In this document: positions 8,925 through 18,955 of the stretch, piece by piece
Numbering within the stretch: position 1 is the first letter of the stretch
Layout: each line of letters opens with the position of its first letter
From: Leptospira bandrabouensis
Lineage (GTDB): Bacteria; Spirochaetota; Leptospiria; Leptospirales; Leptospiraceae
NCBI RefSeq assembly: GCF_004770905.1
Contig: NZ_RQHT01000006.1
Location: 1 to 64,000, forward strand
Length of the DNA: 64,000 nucleotides
Reading direction: 5' to 3'
Made by a program: the position numbers and the translations under genes
The notes under the pieces: model-generated
Databases searched by the model: none
Told to the model about the DNA's origin: nothing
What the model saw: the letters and a program-made list of their open reading frames with translations, nothing else

Positions 8925-9932
8925 ATGATCCAAAAAAAAATATGGTTACAACAGCTTCGGCGAAATCGGCCAAGTTTGAGGAAGTTCGGATTTATCTCGG
9001 CTACCATCATTCTCGTGATTTTTTCTGTTTTCACTTTCGCAATTTGGCAGGCAAGCAATCAGATTTTGTTTCCGAAATGGAAAGGAATTACAAAAGACTT
9101 TCGGGATTGTAGTTCCGAAGGAGAGAAACTTTGGGGAAAATATTGTGGGAACATCCGCCTAACAAAAGAATTTGAATTTAAAGAAGTATCTATTCGATCG
9201 CTGAACGGTTATGATTTGCCTGGATGGTTGGTACCTGCTATTGCAAACGGGAAAGGATTTCAAAAAGGAGTGATTCTTTTGGTGCATGGAGGAGGGTCCG
9301 ATCGGAGAGAACTCACTCGAATGATTCCCTTTTATCTTCGCCAAGGATTTGATGTTCTTAGTTTTGATTTATCTTGTCATGGTGAGGCACCTTGTCCATT
9401 TCCAGGTTTAAGTTTTGGAAACCGTGAATCGAGAGATGTTTTATCTGCATATTTATACGTTTCAAAAAAATATAAAGATATTCTAATGATGGGTTCTTCT
9501 GTAGGAGCCTCTTCTATATTAATTTCGCTTCCGTTTTTGGACCAAGTGAAAGGAATCATATTGGAAAATCCAATGTTAAGTTTCCAACGTTTGATTTTGG
9601 ATTCACCCGAGTCATCTGGTTTACCAGATCAGATGGTTCAAACACTCATAGATTTAGTGACGATTCGAGGAAGATTCGATACCTTACTCAGTCCTGAAAA
9701 TTCTTTACCTTTGGCAAGGAATGTGCCTCTATTGTTCATTCATAGTAAAAAAGATTCGGTTGTGCCTTACGAACAATCGATGTTACTAACAAAACGATAT
9801 TCGGGGCCGAGCGAGGTTTGGTTTCCCGAATTCGGACCTCATGGGTTGATATGGGAAACAAACCAAGCTGAATATGAAAAGAGAGTTCGGGATTTTATTA
9901 GAAGAAATACCAATGAAAGGAATACGAGGTAG
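8925..9932 (+). CDS. Membrane-anchored alpha/beta hydrolase
   Basis: An N-terminal hydrophobic segment (about residues 20-43) anchors the protein, with the catalytic domain probably outside the inner membrane. HGGGSDRRE is the oxyanion-hole region. The catalytic triad is visible as S192 in GSSVG, D277 in SKKDSV and H306 in GPHGL. It resembles bacterial BAAT/peptidase-S9-like esterases; the substrate is unknown. ATG 8925 is preferred because GAAAGGAG precedes it; an earlier in-frame ATG at 8865 has no such site. It ends 3 bp before the DGPF gene and probably forms an operon with it and the sigma factor. Confidence 0.82.
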   Translation: MIQKKIWLQQLRRNRPSLRKFGFISATIILVIFSVFTFAIWQASNQILFPKWKGITKDFRDCSSEGEKLWGKYCGNIRLTKEFEFKEVSIRSLNGYDLPGWLVPAIANGKGFQKGVILLVHGGGSDRRELTRMIPFYLRQGFDVLSFDLSCHGEAPCPFPGLSFGNRESRDVLSAYLYVSKKYKDILMMGSSVGASSILISLPFLDQVKGIILENPMLSFQRLILDSPESSGLPDQMVQTLIDLVTIRGRFDTLLSPENSLPLARNVPLLFIHSKKDSVVPYEQSMLLTKRYSGPSEVWFPEFGPHGLIWETNQAEYEKRVRDFIRRNTNERNTR

Positions 9933-9935
9933 AAA

Positions 9936-10292
9936 GTGGAAGAATATTTGATTTTAATGCGTTTAGATATACTCACTAAAGAAGCCCAACCTTCCCCCGA
10001 ACAATTGCAAGTTTATATGTTACAGTACCAAGAATGGATCAATGGAATTATGGCAGAAAAAAAGTTTAAATCAGGAACTGCATTGTCCACCGAGGGGCGG
10101 GTCATTCAATCAGATTTTATCATTACTGATGGTCCTTACGTAGAAACTAAAGAATCTCTTGCAGGTTTTATCATCATTTACGCAAAAGATTTTGATGATG
10201 CAGCAAAAATTGCCAAAAAATGTCCTATCTTAATGGGAGCCGGGAATAGTGTAGAGGTTCGCAAGGTAATCGGCATTCATAAGGAAGATTAA
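9936..10292 (+). CDS. DGPF-domain (YCII-related) protein
   Basis: The 118 residues form one YCII/DGPF domain. The signature ITDGPYVETKESLAGFIII is present, as is the usual GTALSTEGRV strand. Proteins of this family are typically encoded next to ECF42-type sigma factors, and this one is followed 29 bp later by exactly such a gene. Their biochemical role is not settled; an enzymatic or sensory role has been proposed. The start is GTG, within 3 bp of the hydrolase stop, with AGGTAGAAA upstream. Confidence 0.88.
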   Translation: MEEYLILMRLDILTKEAQPSPEQLQVYMLQYQEWINGIMAEKKFKSGTALSTEGRVIQSDFIITDGPYVETKESLAGFIIIYAKDFDDAAKIAKKCPILMGAGNSVEVRKVIGIHKED

Positions 10293-10321
10293 TTAGAGAA
10301 ACATTTTATTCTGAATTAATT

Positions 10322-11542
10322 ATGAATCAATCTGAGATTTTGCCAAATTTGTTTCGCACTGAGTACTCAAAAATCATATCGGTTCTGTGCAAACAATTTG
10401 GTTTTTATCAGATTGAGATCGCAGAAGATATAACCAGTGAAACATTTTTAACCGCTTCTCAAGTTTGGGGAATTCAGGGAACCCCTGAAAACCCTGCTGC
10501 TTGGTTGTACGTAGTTGCCAAAAATAAAGCTAAAAATCTGATTCATAGAGATTCAATTCTTAAAAAGAAAATTCTTCCTCATTACAAAAGGGAGAGTTTT
10601 GTTTCTGATCTAGAGTTAGATCTTTCTGAGGAGAATATTCGGGACAGTCAATTACGAATGATTTTTGCAGTTTCGCATCCTTCGATTCCTATAGAGTCGC
10701 AAATTGGATTATCGTTACGAATTTTATGTGGATTTGGGATCGATGAAATCGCAAGGGCATTCCTATCAAACAAAGAAACAATTAACAAGAGGTTACTTCG
10801 CGCAAAAAATAAACTCAGAAAAAATAATGTTTCATTGGATTTCCCAAGTTCTTTGGAATTAGAGGAAAGACTTTCTTCGGTGCTTCGAACCATTTATTTA
10901 TTGTTCAACGAAGGCTATTGTTCGCAAACCCAGGACAGTATTCTTCGAAAAGAATTATGCCTAGAGGCGATTCGACTTTGTTCTTTTTTATTGGAAAACA
11001 AAAATACCAACACTGCAGAAGTGAATGCTCTTCTTTCTCTTCTTTGCTTTCATATATCTAGGTTTGATGCAAGGTTAGGTGGAGAAGGAGAAATCATTCT
11101 CTATGCAGACCAAAATCGAAAACTTTGGAATCAAGAATTCATAAAAAAGGGAGAGTATTTCTTTTCCCAGGCAAATTTGGAACCAAAATTTTCCAAATAT
11201 CATTTGGAAGCAGCCATTGCCTTTTGGCATACTCGCACAGAAGAAACAGAAAAAAAATGGGAGTCCATTTTCCAACTTTATACGGGGCTATTGGAACTTG
11301 AATCCTCTCCCTTAATTCTGTTAAATAGGGCTTATGCATTATTTAAGGTGAAGGGAAGAGATGTTGCGATAAAGGAGCTCAAGAGTTTGGACTTAAAAAC
11401 AAATCCCTACTATTTTTTTCTATTGGGAGAATTGTATTCTGAATTTGAACCGGAAAAAGCGAATCGATACTATCAGAAGGCAATAGAATTTGCAAATACT
11501 GAATTAGATAAATTGGTGATTCGAAGACGGATGAAATGTTGA
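10322..11542 (+). CDS. ECF42-type sigma factor with C-terminal extension
   Basis: The first about 165 residues carry sigma region 2 (ITSETFLTASQVWG) and region 4 (GFGIDEIARAFLSNKETINKRLLRAK). A roughly 230-residue C-terminal extension follows, with YLLFNEGY and repeated helix pairs ending in TPR-like segments (SPLILLNRAYALFKV, YYFFLLGELY). This layout plus the adjacent DGPF gene identifies the ECF42 group, in which the extension is thought to replace a separate anti-sigma factor. No anti-sigma gene is next to it. Target promoters probably include its own operon. Confidence 0.88.
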   Translation: MNQSEILPNLFRTEYSKIISVLCKQFGFYQIEIAEDITSETFLTASQVWGIQGTPENPAAWLYVVAKNKAKNLIHRDSILKKKILPHYKRESFVSDLELDLSEENIRDSQLRMIFAVSHPSIPIESQIGLSLRILCGFGIDEIARAFLSNKETINKRLLRAKNKLRKNNVSLDFPSSLELEERLSSVLRTIYLLFNEGYCSQTQDSILRKELCLEAIRLCSFLLENKNTNTAEVNALLSLLCFHISRFDARLGGEGEIILYADQNRKLWNQEFIKKGEYFFSQANLEPKFSKYHLEAAIAFWHTRTEETEKKWESIFQLYTGLLELESSPLILLNRAYALFKVKGRDVAIKELKSLDLKTNPYYFFLLGELYSEFEPEKANRYYQKAIEFANTELDKLVIRRRMKC

Positions 11543-11594
11543 TTCCCATTGTTTCAGAAGTTTTGAAATCTTTTATCAATTTTCCCTTAAATCA

Positions 11595-14126
11595 CTATTT
11601 CAAAAATTCCACAGAAAGAAGTGTCACATCATCTTCAAACTTATCAGTGTTTTGGTGTTGTTTTGCTTTTTGTAACAAATCTTTTAGAGAAGATTTTTCT
11701 TTCCAATTTTGATTCTCTTTACTCCAATCTAAAAATCCAGAGTCGCGAAATAACGTTTGGTCTTTCGAACGAACATCAAAAATACCATCAGAGAATAAAA
11801 ACAGTTTGTCACCAGGCAAATAATCGACTTCATGATTTTTACCTTCCCAGTTTGGCAAAATAGCCAATGGTTTTCCGTTACCAACTAACGCAGAAAAACC
11901 ATCACCGGTTCCAAAATAAATATCTTCATGACCCGCTTTAGACCAAGTGAATTTTTTTTGATGTGCATCTATGACCACTGCCACCGCGGTAACAAACAAT
12001 CCTGCTGTGTTCCCATACAAATAAGAATTTAAATGTTCCAAAGAAACCGCTGGGTTATCTTTAGGAATTTCTGGAAGTTGCAATACAAAATGTAATATTG
12101 CGGAAATCATCCCTGCAGAAAAACCATGTCCGGAAACATCGGCTAAAAATACAAAAGTTTTACCTTCACCTAATGACTGAACTACGTAATAATCGCCGGC
12201 AATGCCATCGCTAGGTAAAAATTCTAATTCAGCCGAAATCAATTCTTTCTCAAAGTTTAAATCTGGTAATAACTTTTTTTGAATTCGAATCCCTCGTGAA
12301 AGTTCCTCTTTGAGGTAGTATTCTTTTTCCTTTAATCGTAAGGCATTTCGAATTATACTTAAAAGTTCAGATTCTAAAAAGGGTTTGGATAAATAAATGT
12401 CGGCTCCTTCTTCATGTACTTCTTTTCTCGTAGCTGCATCTGCTTTGGCAGTGAGTAGGATGATAGGGAGAGAGTGGAGATGTTCTTTTTTTCTAACTTC
12501 GCGAATTAAGTCGAGACCACTTAATTTTGGCATCATTAGATCTGTGATGACTAAATCAGGTGTTTCCGAGAATATGGTTTCAAGTCCTGCTTGTCCATCG
12601 GCTGCAACTAAAACATGAAAGCCCACGCGAGCTAAAATGGAAGCTAAATAGGAACGTAAATCGGGGTTATCTTCGACGATTAAAAGTTTGGTGGTTCGAT
12701 TCGTCTTGATTTTCTCTAAATCGACCAAGGGATGGTTTACTTCGTCAGGAATATATTCATGTTTGAATAAATGGTAATGATTGTTATTTGTTGAAGTTTC
12801 CTTTGAAGAGTTTGCAGTAATAGGTAAGGTAAAATAAAAATGAGAACCTTTTCCTAGTTCACTCTCTACTCCAACTTTTCCACCATGTAATTCCACTAAT
12901 TCTTTTACTAAAGCAAGTCCTAAACCAGTTCCTTCTTGTTCTCTCGTAAGAGAAGCTTCGCTAATTCCAAATCTAGAAAATAATCTGAGGATTTGGTTTT
13001 CTGATATTCCAATTCCTGTGTCTCGTACAGAAATAATGGCCTCGTTTTCTTTTTTTTGTAATTCTAAGATAATTTTCCCACCGGACTCAGTGAACTTAAT
13101 TGAGTTAGATAAATAATTAAATATACATTTGTCTAATTGTTCTGGATCTGCTTCGACAAACAAAGGTTCTGCGAATAAATTAAGTTCGAAATGAATGTTT
13201 TTACGTTTTACGTATGCAGTAAAATTTTCAGACACTTGTGTTAAAAATTCATCCAAACGAAGGTAAGATTTCCTTAGTTCCATCCTTCCTGATGTAATTT
13301 TTTGAAGGTCTAAAAGTTGGTTCACTAATCGTGTTAGGCGCCTTGCTTGATTGACGACCACTTTAACTTCGGCTGGAGATAAACCCTCTTGTCTTTGTAA
13401 GGCAGATTCTGAAGGTCCAGAGATTAATGTCAGTGGAGTCCTAAGTTCATGGGATATGTTTTGGAAAAATGCAGTTTGTGCTTTGTTTTCCCTCTCCAAT
13501 GAATCTTCAGCAACGTTAGCTGCTAAAGTAAAATAGTAGGCAAATCCTGCATGGAAGAGTGTGGAAAAAATAATGTTCGATACGTTGATTAGCGCAAGAA
13601 AATTAGCACTCCAAACATAAACGGGAGGGTTTGTCATCGAATAATAATAAGTTGAGGCAAAGAGTAAACATCCTATGACAATACTCCCAAACTTAAGTAG
13701 GTTTTTACCAGGTGGTAATAGAAAGATTCCCGTAGCAAAAAGCATCATGTAATACTGATAACCTGCACCCCAACCAAAAAAGAACGTTGCTGCTAAAGCG
13801 TGCAAAAACACTTCAGAGAAACATAAATACAAAGAAGTAAAAAGATATTTTTTCCGATTGATCCAAATGGTAAAAGCAAACCAAAGAACACTTCCCAAAT
13901 TGAAAATTGCCATTTCCCATGCGCCTACGATCCAAAAGAAAAAAATAAAGGTAAAATGAATGAGGCCCGCTAATACATAAATGGAATTGGTTGCTACATA
14001 ATACCTTTGGTAGCGGAGTTCCACACCTTCAGGAGCTAAAAAAAGGGACCGAACAAAGGTTAAAATCTGGCTCATTCTGGAAGGAAAAGAATCAATATTT
14101 CCTTTAAAAGTCAAGGAATCCTTCAT
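11595..14126 (-). CDS. Hybrid histidine kinase-receiver-PP2C phosphatase
   Basis: An 843-residue signalling protein. Residues about 45-200 form six or so membrane segments. The HisKA domain has H226 in [13 protein letters not shown], and the HATPase domain shows NYLSNSIKF (about 337), DTGIGI (about 369) and GTGLGL (about 399). A receiver domain follows (about 478-590) with phospho-acceptor D529 in VITDLMMP and the lysine in SKPF. The last 200 residues are a SpoIIE-type PP2C phosphatase ([24 protein letters not shown]). It probably senses a membrane signal and controls a PP2C output, as in partner-switching cascades. Confidence 0.92.
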   Translation of the reverse strand: MKDSLTFKGNIDSFPSRMSQILTFVRSLFLAPEGVELRYQRYYVATNSIYVLAGLIHFTFIFFFWIVGAWEMAIFNLGSVLWFAFTIWINRKKYLFTSLYLCFSEVFLHALAATFFFGWGAGYQYYMMLFATGIFLLPPGKNLLKFGSIVIGCLLFASTYYYSMTNPPVYVWSANFLALINVSNIIFSTLFHAGFAYYFTLAANVAEDSLERENKAQTAFFQNISHELRTPLTLISGPSESALQRQEGLSPAEVKVVVNQARRLTRLVNQLLDLQKITSGRMELRKSYLRLDEFLTQVSENFTAYVKRKNIHFELNLFAEPLFVEADPEQLDKCIFNYLSNSIKFTESGGKIILELQKKENEAIISVRDTGIGISENQILRLFSRFGISEASLTREQEGTGLGLALVKELVELHGGKVGVESELGKGSHFYFTLPITANSSKETSTNNNHYHLFKHEYIPDEVNHPLVDLEKIKTNRTTKLLIVEDNPDLRSYLASILARVGFHVLVAADGQAGLETIFSETPDLVITDLMMPKLSGLDLIREVRKKEHLHSLPIILLTAKADAATRKEVHEEGADIYLSKPFLESELLSIIRNALRLKEKEYYLKEELSRGIRIQKKLLPDLNFEKELISAELEFLPSDGIAGDYYVVQSLGEGKTFVFLADVSGHGFSAGMISAILHFVLQLPEIPKDNPAVSLEHLNSYLYGNTAGLFVTAVAVVIDAHQKKFTWSKAGHEDIYFGTGDGFSALVGNGKPLAILPNWEGKNHEVDYLPGDKLFLFSDGIFDVRSKDQTLFRDSGFLDWSKENQNWKEKSSLKDLLQKAKQHQNTDKFEDDVTLLSVEFLK

Positions 14127-14500
14127 CTCGATTCAAATAATATAACAAGCAGTAAAGGGTGTTTAGATTTTATTCTAAATGCACCAAGTCGATGCTAATG
14201 GAAGCATCAGTGGAAATACAAACTATTTATTTTGAAAGTCATTGGGATTGAACCATCTAAGCCTGATTTATTGGGAGAAAATCACCGTTTCATTCTGGAA
14301 AGTTTGCGAATGGAAACAATGAATTTGGATTGGATTCAGCGGCAGAATCTTTAAAAGGGGAACTTTTTTTTACGCATTTTGCTTGGTTTTCTGATTTCTG
14401 TTGGCAAAGTCGAGGGTCGTTTTCAGAATTTCATCTAATTCCAATGGGAATTACTTATTTTTTAAGAACTAAATTACTGGGAACTGGGACTTTTATCTGT
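14127..14500. other. Divergent intergenic region, nothing distinctive
   Basis: The region lies between the hybrid kinase and the sigma-factor gene. An open frame runs through its right part from 14330, but that part is not similar to sigma factors and has no Shine-Dalgarno site, so it is treated as non-coding. No hairpin or repeat stands out. Confidence 0.4.
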
Positions 14501-15079
14501 ATGAATAACATATCCTACATTGAACTTTTGGACCAGGCAAAATCCGGTAACCTCCGGGCTTGGGCTGATTTACAAAATCGATTTTCTAGTTTTGCCAATC
14601 AATTCGCCTCTAAGATTCTGAAAGATACGGATCTTTCCCAAGACGTTGTCCAGGAATCTTTCTGGGATTTGTATCAGAGCCTAGATAAAATAACCACTCC
14701 AGAGGCATTTCCTAGTTTGCTTAAAAGAGCTCTTATCAAACATGTGGATCGTATTTTGCGAAAGAAAGAGTCACAGAATTTGGTTTATGTGGATCCAAAG
14801 CAGATCGAAAAAAATACGGAAGAACTACATACTTCATTCCTCGAAAAAGAATGTTATGAAACGATTACACAAAATGTTAACAAGTTGGAGCCGGAAGACC
14901 AAAAGCTAATAGAGCTCTATTATTATCAGAATTATTCCTTGGTTGAAATTTCAAAATCAGAAGGGAAATCATTATCTTTTATTAAAAAAAGACATATTCG
15001 GTTAAAAAGAATTCTTAGAAACGGAATTGGCGAAACTTTCAGGCCAGAAGCTAATTCTACTTTCTTGGTAGCGGCTTAG
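14501..15079 (+). CDS. RNA polymerase sigma-70-family (ECF-like) factor
   Basis: A 192-residue sigma factor with region 2 (SKILKDTDLSQDVVQESFWD, about residues 37-56) and region 4 (EDQKLIELYYYQNYSLVEISKSEGKSLSFIKKRHIRLKRIL split across residues 130-170). ATG 14501 is chosen because the homologous part begins there (MNNISYIELLDQ). The clpP gene starts 9 bp after its stop with TAGGAG as ribosome site. No anti-sigma factor is recognisable beside it, so control by proteolysis or transcription is possible. Confidence 0.8.
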   Translation: MNNISYIELLDQAKSGNLRAWADLQNRFSSFANQFASKILKDTDLSQDVVQESFWDLYQSLDKITTPEAFPSLLKRALIKHVDRILRKKESQNLVYVDPKQIEKNTEELHTSFLEKECYETITQNVNKLEPEDQKLIELYYYQNYSLVEISKSEGKSLSFIKKRHIRLKRILRNGIGETFRPEANSTFLVAA

Positions 15080-15088
15080 GAGATTCAA

Positions 15089-15652
15089 TTGGAAGCAACT
15101 CAAGTTTATTCAAATGGGCAAATTGAAAATGTTTATCTCGAACAAAGAAAAGTATTTCTTTGGGGTGAGGTAAATGACAATTCCGCTAGATATTTAATTG
15201 ATCGTTTTTTGTATCTCGAAGCATTGGATCCTACAAGACCAATTACACTTTACATTCACTCTCCAGGTGGATCAACTTATGCTGGTTTGGCGATTTTGGA
15301 TGTAATGAATCACCTTCACAATCCCGTACATACTACATGTCTTGGAATGGCTATGTCTTTTGGCGCAGTTTTACTGCTTTCAGGAGCCAAAGGATTTCGT
15401 TTTGCTTACCCTCATAGTAAAGTCCTGATTCACCAACCTCATGTTATGGGAGAATTTAAAGGTCCTGCTGAAGACATAAGGATATTTGCTGAATCTGTTA
15501 GAAGGGAAAAAGATTTGCTAAATGAAATTATGGCTAAGGCAACAGGCCAACCGCTTGAAAAGATGAAGGAAGACACGGAACGTGATACTTGGTTTACTGC
15601 GAAGGAAGCGTTAGATTATGGTATCATTGATAAGATCATTGGAGGGAATTGA
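15089..15652 (+). CDS. clpP: ClpP-family serine protease subunit
   Basis: ClpP is the proteolytic chamber of ATP-dependent Clp proteases. The triad is in place: S90 in GMAMSFGAVLLL, H115 in IHQPH, and D166 in TERDTWFTAKEALDYGIID. The 187-residue length is a little short of the usual 195. The active-site context (MSFGA instead of the common ASMGA) marks a divergent paralogue, probably the ClpP2-type isoform that assembles with another ClpP. No clpX or clpA lies nearby. The start codon is TTG with TAGGAG upstream. It sits between a sigma-factor gene and a lipoprotein gene, overlapping the latter by one base. Confidence 0.9.
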   Translation: MEATQVYSNGQIENVYLEQRKVFLWGEVNDNSARYLIDRFLYLEALDPTRPITLYIHSPGGSTYAGLAILDVMNHLHNPVHTTCLGMAMSFGAVLLLSGAKGFRFAYPHSKVLIHQPHVMGEFKGPAEDIRIFAESVRREKDLLNEIMAKATGQPLEKMKEDTERDTWFTAKEALDYGIIDKIIGGN

Positions 15653-16602
15653 TGGTTTTTAAAAGATTTGAATTTGTATCCCTTTGTATTTTGGGATTTG
15701 TTTTATCCTGTCAGGTAACATCCCACAACGTAAAACCATATATTTCAGATAAAACTAGTGCGACCTTACCAACATCCATAAAACCTAACAAGTATGTCGA
15801 ATTCCAAGTAGTGAAAGTTGCCGATTGGGAAGCTTCCCTTGATGGTCTTTTGGATTTAGATGATCCCAAGGCAAAGGCAGTGGGATTAAAGGATCGTGCG
15901 GAACCTATATCCATATATTTTTATCTCGTCAAACATCCGAAATTTGGAACTTATATGATAGATTCTGGTATGGGAAAAAATTTTCCCAAGGGTGAAGATG
16001 GCAAAAGCCTTGTTAGTTCCATCGTAGAATCGCAGATGCATTTTGATAAACTCAAAGTGTATGAATCCACCAAAACATATTTACAAAATAACCAAATTGA
16101 TATAAAGGGAATATTTTTCACACATTTGCATTTAGACCATACTCTTGGAGCTTATGAGATAGATAGAGCCGTTCCATTTTACGTTGGACCTGGAGAAGTG
16201 ACAGACAAACAATTCATCAATCTATTTGTACAAGGTTCCACAGATCGGCTGTTAGGCAAAAATCCAAATTTGGTCCAGTTTGGTTTCGGGAAAAATACGA
16301 AGGAAATCTCAGTATTTGATTTTTTTGGTGATCAAAGTTTCTTTGTTATTTCTGTACCAGGGCATACACCGGGGAGTTTGGCTTTTTATATTCCCGCCAA
16401 AGGTGGTGCTCATTTGGTGTTAGGAGATACTTGTCACACACAATGGGGATGGAAGGAAGGAGTGATCCCTGGAAAATTCACATCAGATCCAAAACTAAAT
16501 CGAAAAAGTTTGGATTTTCTAAAAGAAGTCGCAGAAACGCATGAAATTCAGTTTGTTTATCCAGGCCACCAAGATAGAATCTCTACACCTTTAAAAAAAT
16601 AA
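15652..16602 (+). CDS. Metallo-beta-lactamase-fold lipoprotein
   Basis: The N terminus is a lipoprotein signal with lipobox FVLSC. The catalytic domain has the metal motif H158-x-H160-x-D162-H163 (HLHLDH), a further metal histidine in GHTPGS, and an aspartate in GDTCHT. This resembles the N-acyl-homoserine-lactonase/glyoxalase-II branch of the superfamily; the substrate is unknown. The ATG overlaps the clpP stop (TGATG), so translation is coupled. The protein should be anchored on the periplasmic or outer leaflet. Confidence 0.85.
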   Translation: MVFKRFEFVSLCILGFVLSCQVTSHNVKPYISDKTSATLPTSIKPNKYVEFQVVKVADWEASLDGLLDLDDPKAKAVGLKDRAEPISIYFYLVKHPKFGTYMIDSGMGKNFPKGEDGKSLVSSIVESQMHFDKLKVYESTKTYLQNNQIDIKGIFFTHLHLDHTLGAYEIDRAVPFYVGPGEVTDKQFINLFVQGSTDRLLGKNPNLVQFGFGKNTKEISVFDFFGDQSFFVISVPGHTPGSLAFYIPAKGGAHLVLGDTCHTQWGWKEGVIPGKFTSDPKLNRKSLDFLKEVAETHEIQFVYPGHQDRISTPLKK

Positions 16603-16686
16603 TAGATAACCTCTTTTTTCTTTTTTACTTTCTCTTTTTATAGAAATATTTTAACGATAATTTCTCTAAAAAGAGGAAATAGGTTT

Positions 16687-17986
16687 GTGTACTTTCTGTC
16701 CGCAAGAAATACATACAAAGTAAAAAGGAAATCATTAGGGGTGATACGAAAGCCATTCGACAAACACTGGAGAAACTTTCTTTTTATTTGCCTTATACCA
16801 ATCTTTGTTTTTCAATGTAGACCCAATGGATTGAAGAATCATTGTGATCCTAATCAATCTTCCTATTTACAAAACTTAACCTTACTTCTTGGTGTAAGTG
16901 AGAGTGCTTATTTCTGTGGCAATCTGATCCAAAGTCCTTTCCTTAACAAAATCAAAATCCCTAGGTTTATCATTGTTACCAATGTTGGTTTGGATGCAGC
17001 TACTAGTAGTATCAGTGTTTTTCGGATAAACCCAAATACAGGAGAAATTTCACAGGTTTCAGGTTCTCCGTTCCAACTATCAAATCGTCCTCGTTTTACA
17101 GTGACCAATTCCACAGGTACTGTTGTGTATGTGCCAAACATTGGAAATAAGTCTGTATCCGTTCTCAATCTAAATCCAGAAACTGGAAGTTTATCTTTAA
17201 AACATCCTGATTTAGTTCTTTCTTCGACACCATACTCTCTTGCCTTAGATCCGAATGGAAAATACTTATATGCAAGTTCTGAGCAAAACCCAGAAATTCA
17301 CCGAATGGCTATTGGTTCCAATGATAACTTAACAATCCTATCTCCAGCCATGCCAACTTCCAATCCCTCCGGGATCTGTAGGTAGACTCAGTTTTGATTC
17401 TAAAGGAAATCATTTGTACGTTGGACTTACTAGTGCACCTGGAAACAATGCGGGGATCCAAGTTTTTTCTTTGGATCCATCGACAGGAAACCTAAGTTCT
17501 ATTAATGTTTACATTACAGGAATCAATAATCTATCTCTTGGAATTTCGCCTAACGGAAAGTTTGTTTATGGCTCAAATTATTCATCCGAGAATGTTTTTC
17601 CTTTTGTGCGGGATATAAATTCCGGAACACTCAGCATACAAACAAGTATTTCAGCAGGAGTCGCACCGGGTTATACTATTGTAGATCCACTCAACCGATT
17701 TGTTTATGTGGCCAATAGTGGCACAGGCCAAGGGACCATTTCCGCTTATTTGATAGAACCTTCCAATGGTAAATTAACTCCCGTTAATGGGTCGCCTTTC
17801 TCTACAGGGTTTAGTCCCATCGGTCTTTGTACCGATCCCAGAGGAAAATTTTTGTATTCTTCCAACACAGAAGGAGGAAATATCTCAGGATTTTCTGTCG
17901 GTGAAAATGGAGTTCTTACACCGCTTTCTGGATTTCCAGTAACGGCGGGAACAAATCCATTTTCAATAGAAATGGTTTCTTATTAA
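16687..17986 (+). pseudogene. Frameshifted YVTN beta-propeller lipoprotein
   Basis: Two frames encode one protein. The first (16687-17385, GTG start) has a lipoprotein signal ending FVFQC and beta-propeller blades typical of lactonase-like YVTN proteins (INPNTGEISQVSGSPFQ, DPNGKYLYAS). The second resumes the same pattern (FDSKGNHLYVGL, SPNGKFVYGSN, DPRGKFLYSSN) to 17986. The break is at GGG 17371-17373. Removing one G joins them as ..NPSGSVGRLSFDSKG.. with no loss, giving about 432 residues. Either the gene is inactivated, or the base is a sequencing error, or a phase-variable G run is involved. Confidence 0.85.
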
Positions 17987-18057
17987 TTCTTTTTAACCAA
18001 TGAGTTTTCCAAGATCCATATCATTCATGTATTCTTTTTCATAGAAGTGTAGGTTTT

Positions 18058-18747
18058 TTAGTCTCCACCCGTAACAAAAAATATCATCATCCAAGTTTTG
18101 TTTTTCTTTGAAAACCCAACTCGGTAGTCCATAGGGCTACGTAAATACTGTTCGCAAATATAACCGACTTGGCCATCTGAAATACAAACTTTTTGCCAAT
18201 TACATGGTTCGTTTGTTGTTTTTTTCTCTGCAGTTGTTTCTTCATACTCGTTTTTAACGAATTCCCAACTCAGTTGTGTTAATACGGCACCTTGTTTAGA
18301 AGGTTTATTTCTTACGTTGACTGTATTACCTGTGATGAGTGAAAAACTGTAGGAATCAATGGATTCTGGTGTGAGATTAAATAAAAACGGTGCGGACCAA
18401 ATATTGTCTTTATAGGTAAAACCAAGATTGATGGTTTGGGATAAAACGTTCCAAAACTCTGAATTTTTCGGACTTTTATCGAGTTTCCAATGTTTTAGAA
18501 ACCTTCCTTTGCCCATACCGTCTTCTGAAAAATCGAAGGAAATTTGAGGATCTACTATTGTTTCAATAAATTTTACATCTTTTTCTTTGATCGATTTTTC
18601 TAACTTTTGTTTGAACGAGAAAAAATCTTTATCTTCTCTGGAAGTATCAACTGGTTTTAAAATGACTGGTTCAAAAGGTTCACAAGGAAGTAATTGGGAA
18701 AAAAACGATGTGAGTAAAATTGATAAAATAAAGATTTGTTGTTTCAT
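18058..18747 (-). CDS. Secreted protein with a bacterial SH3 domain
   Basis: A signal peptide (MKQQIFILSILLTSFFSQLLP) precedes a domain of unknown type (about residues 25-135). A C-terminal SH3b domain follows: GNTVNVRNKPSKQGAVLTQLSW and WQKVCISDGQVGYICEQYL. SH3b domains commonly bind cell-wall peptides or mediate surface contacts. The ATG at 18747 is chosen for the signal peptide; 22 residues upstream in frame are not signal-like. It converges on the propeller pseudogene and is divergent from the next gene. Confidence 0.78.
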   Translation of the reverse strand: MKQQIFILSILLTSFFSQLLPCEPFEPVILKPVDTSREDKDFFSFKQKLEKSIKEKDVKFIETIVDPQISFDFSEDGMGKGRFLKHWKLDKSPKNSEFWNVLSQTINLGFTYKDNIWSAPFLFNLTPESIDSYSFSLITGNTVNVRNKPSKQGAVLTQLSWEFVKNEYEETTAEKKTTNEPCNWQKVCISDGQVGYICEQYLRSPMDYRVGFSKKNKTWMMIFFVTGGD

Positions 18748-18955
18748 AGAAATTTTTAATTTCCTAGTTCCTGTAGATTGTTCTAGATGATATAAGATTG
18801 GTAGAAAAAACAATCCATTTTGGGAATCGCAAAATAAGGATTTTTCATGCCATTTCTAAGAAAAACTAAAATCTCTCGCAAATGAGGGAATTCCTATTTA
18901 CTTTTTGGTTCAGAAAATAAGTCTAAATGAGAATTCACATTCTGGAGAGAAGTAT

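Noticed and set aside
14330..14500. Upstream extension of the sigma-factor frame
   Set aside because: The frame is open but has no ribosome site and no family similarity; the sigma-factor homology begins at ATG 14501.
16610..16676. CCTCTTTTT/AAAAAGAGG arms as a terminator after the MBL lipoprotein
   Set aside because: The loop is about 50 nt long and the arms are homopolymer-like, so stable folding is doubtful.
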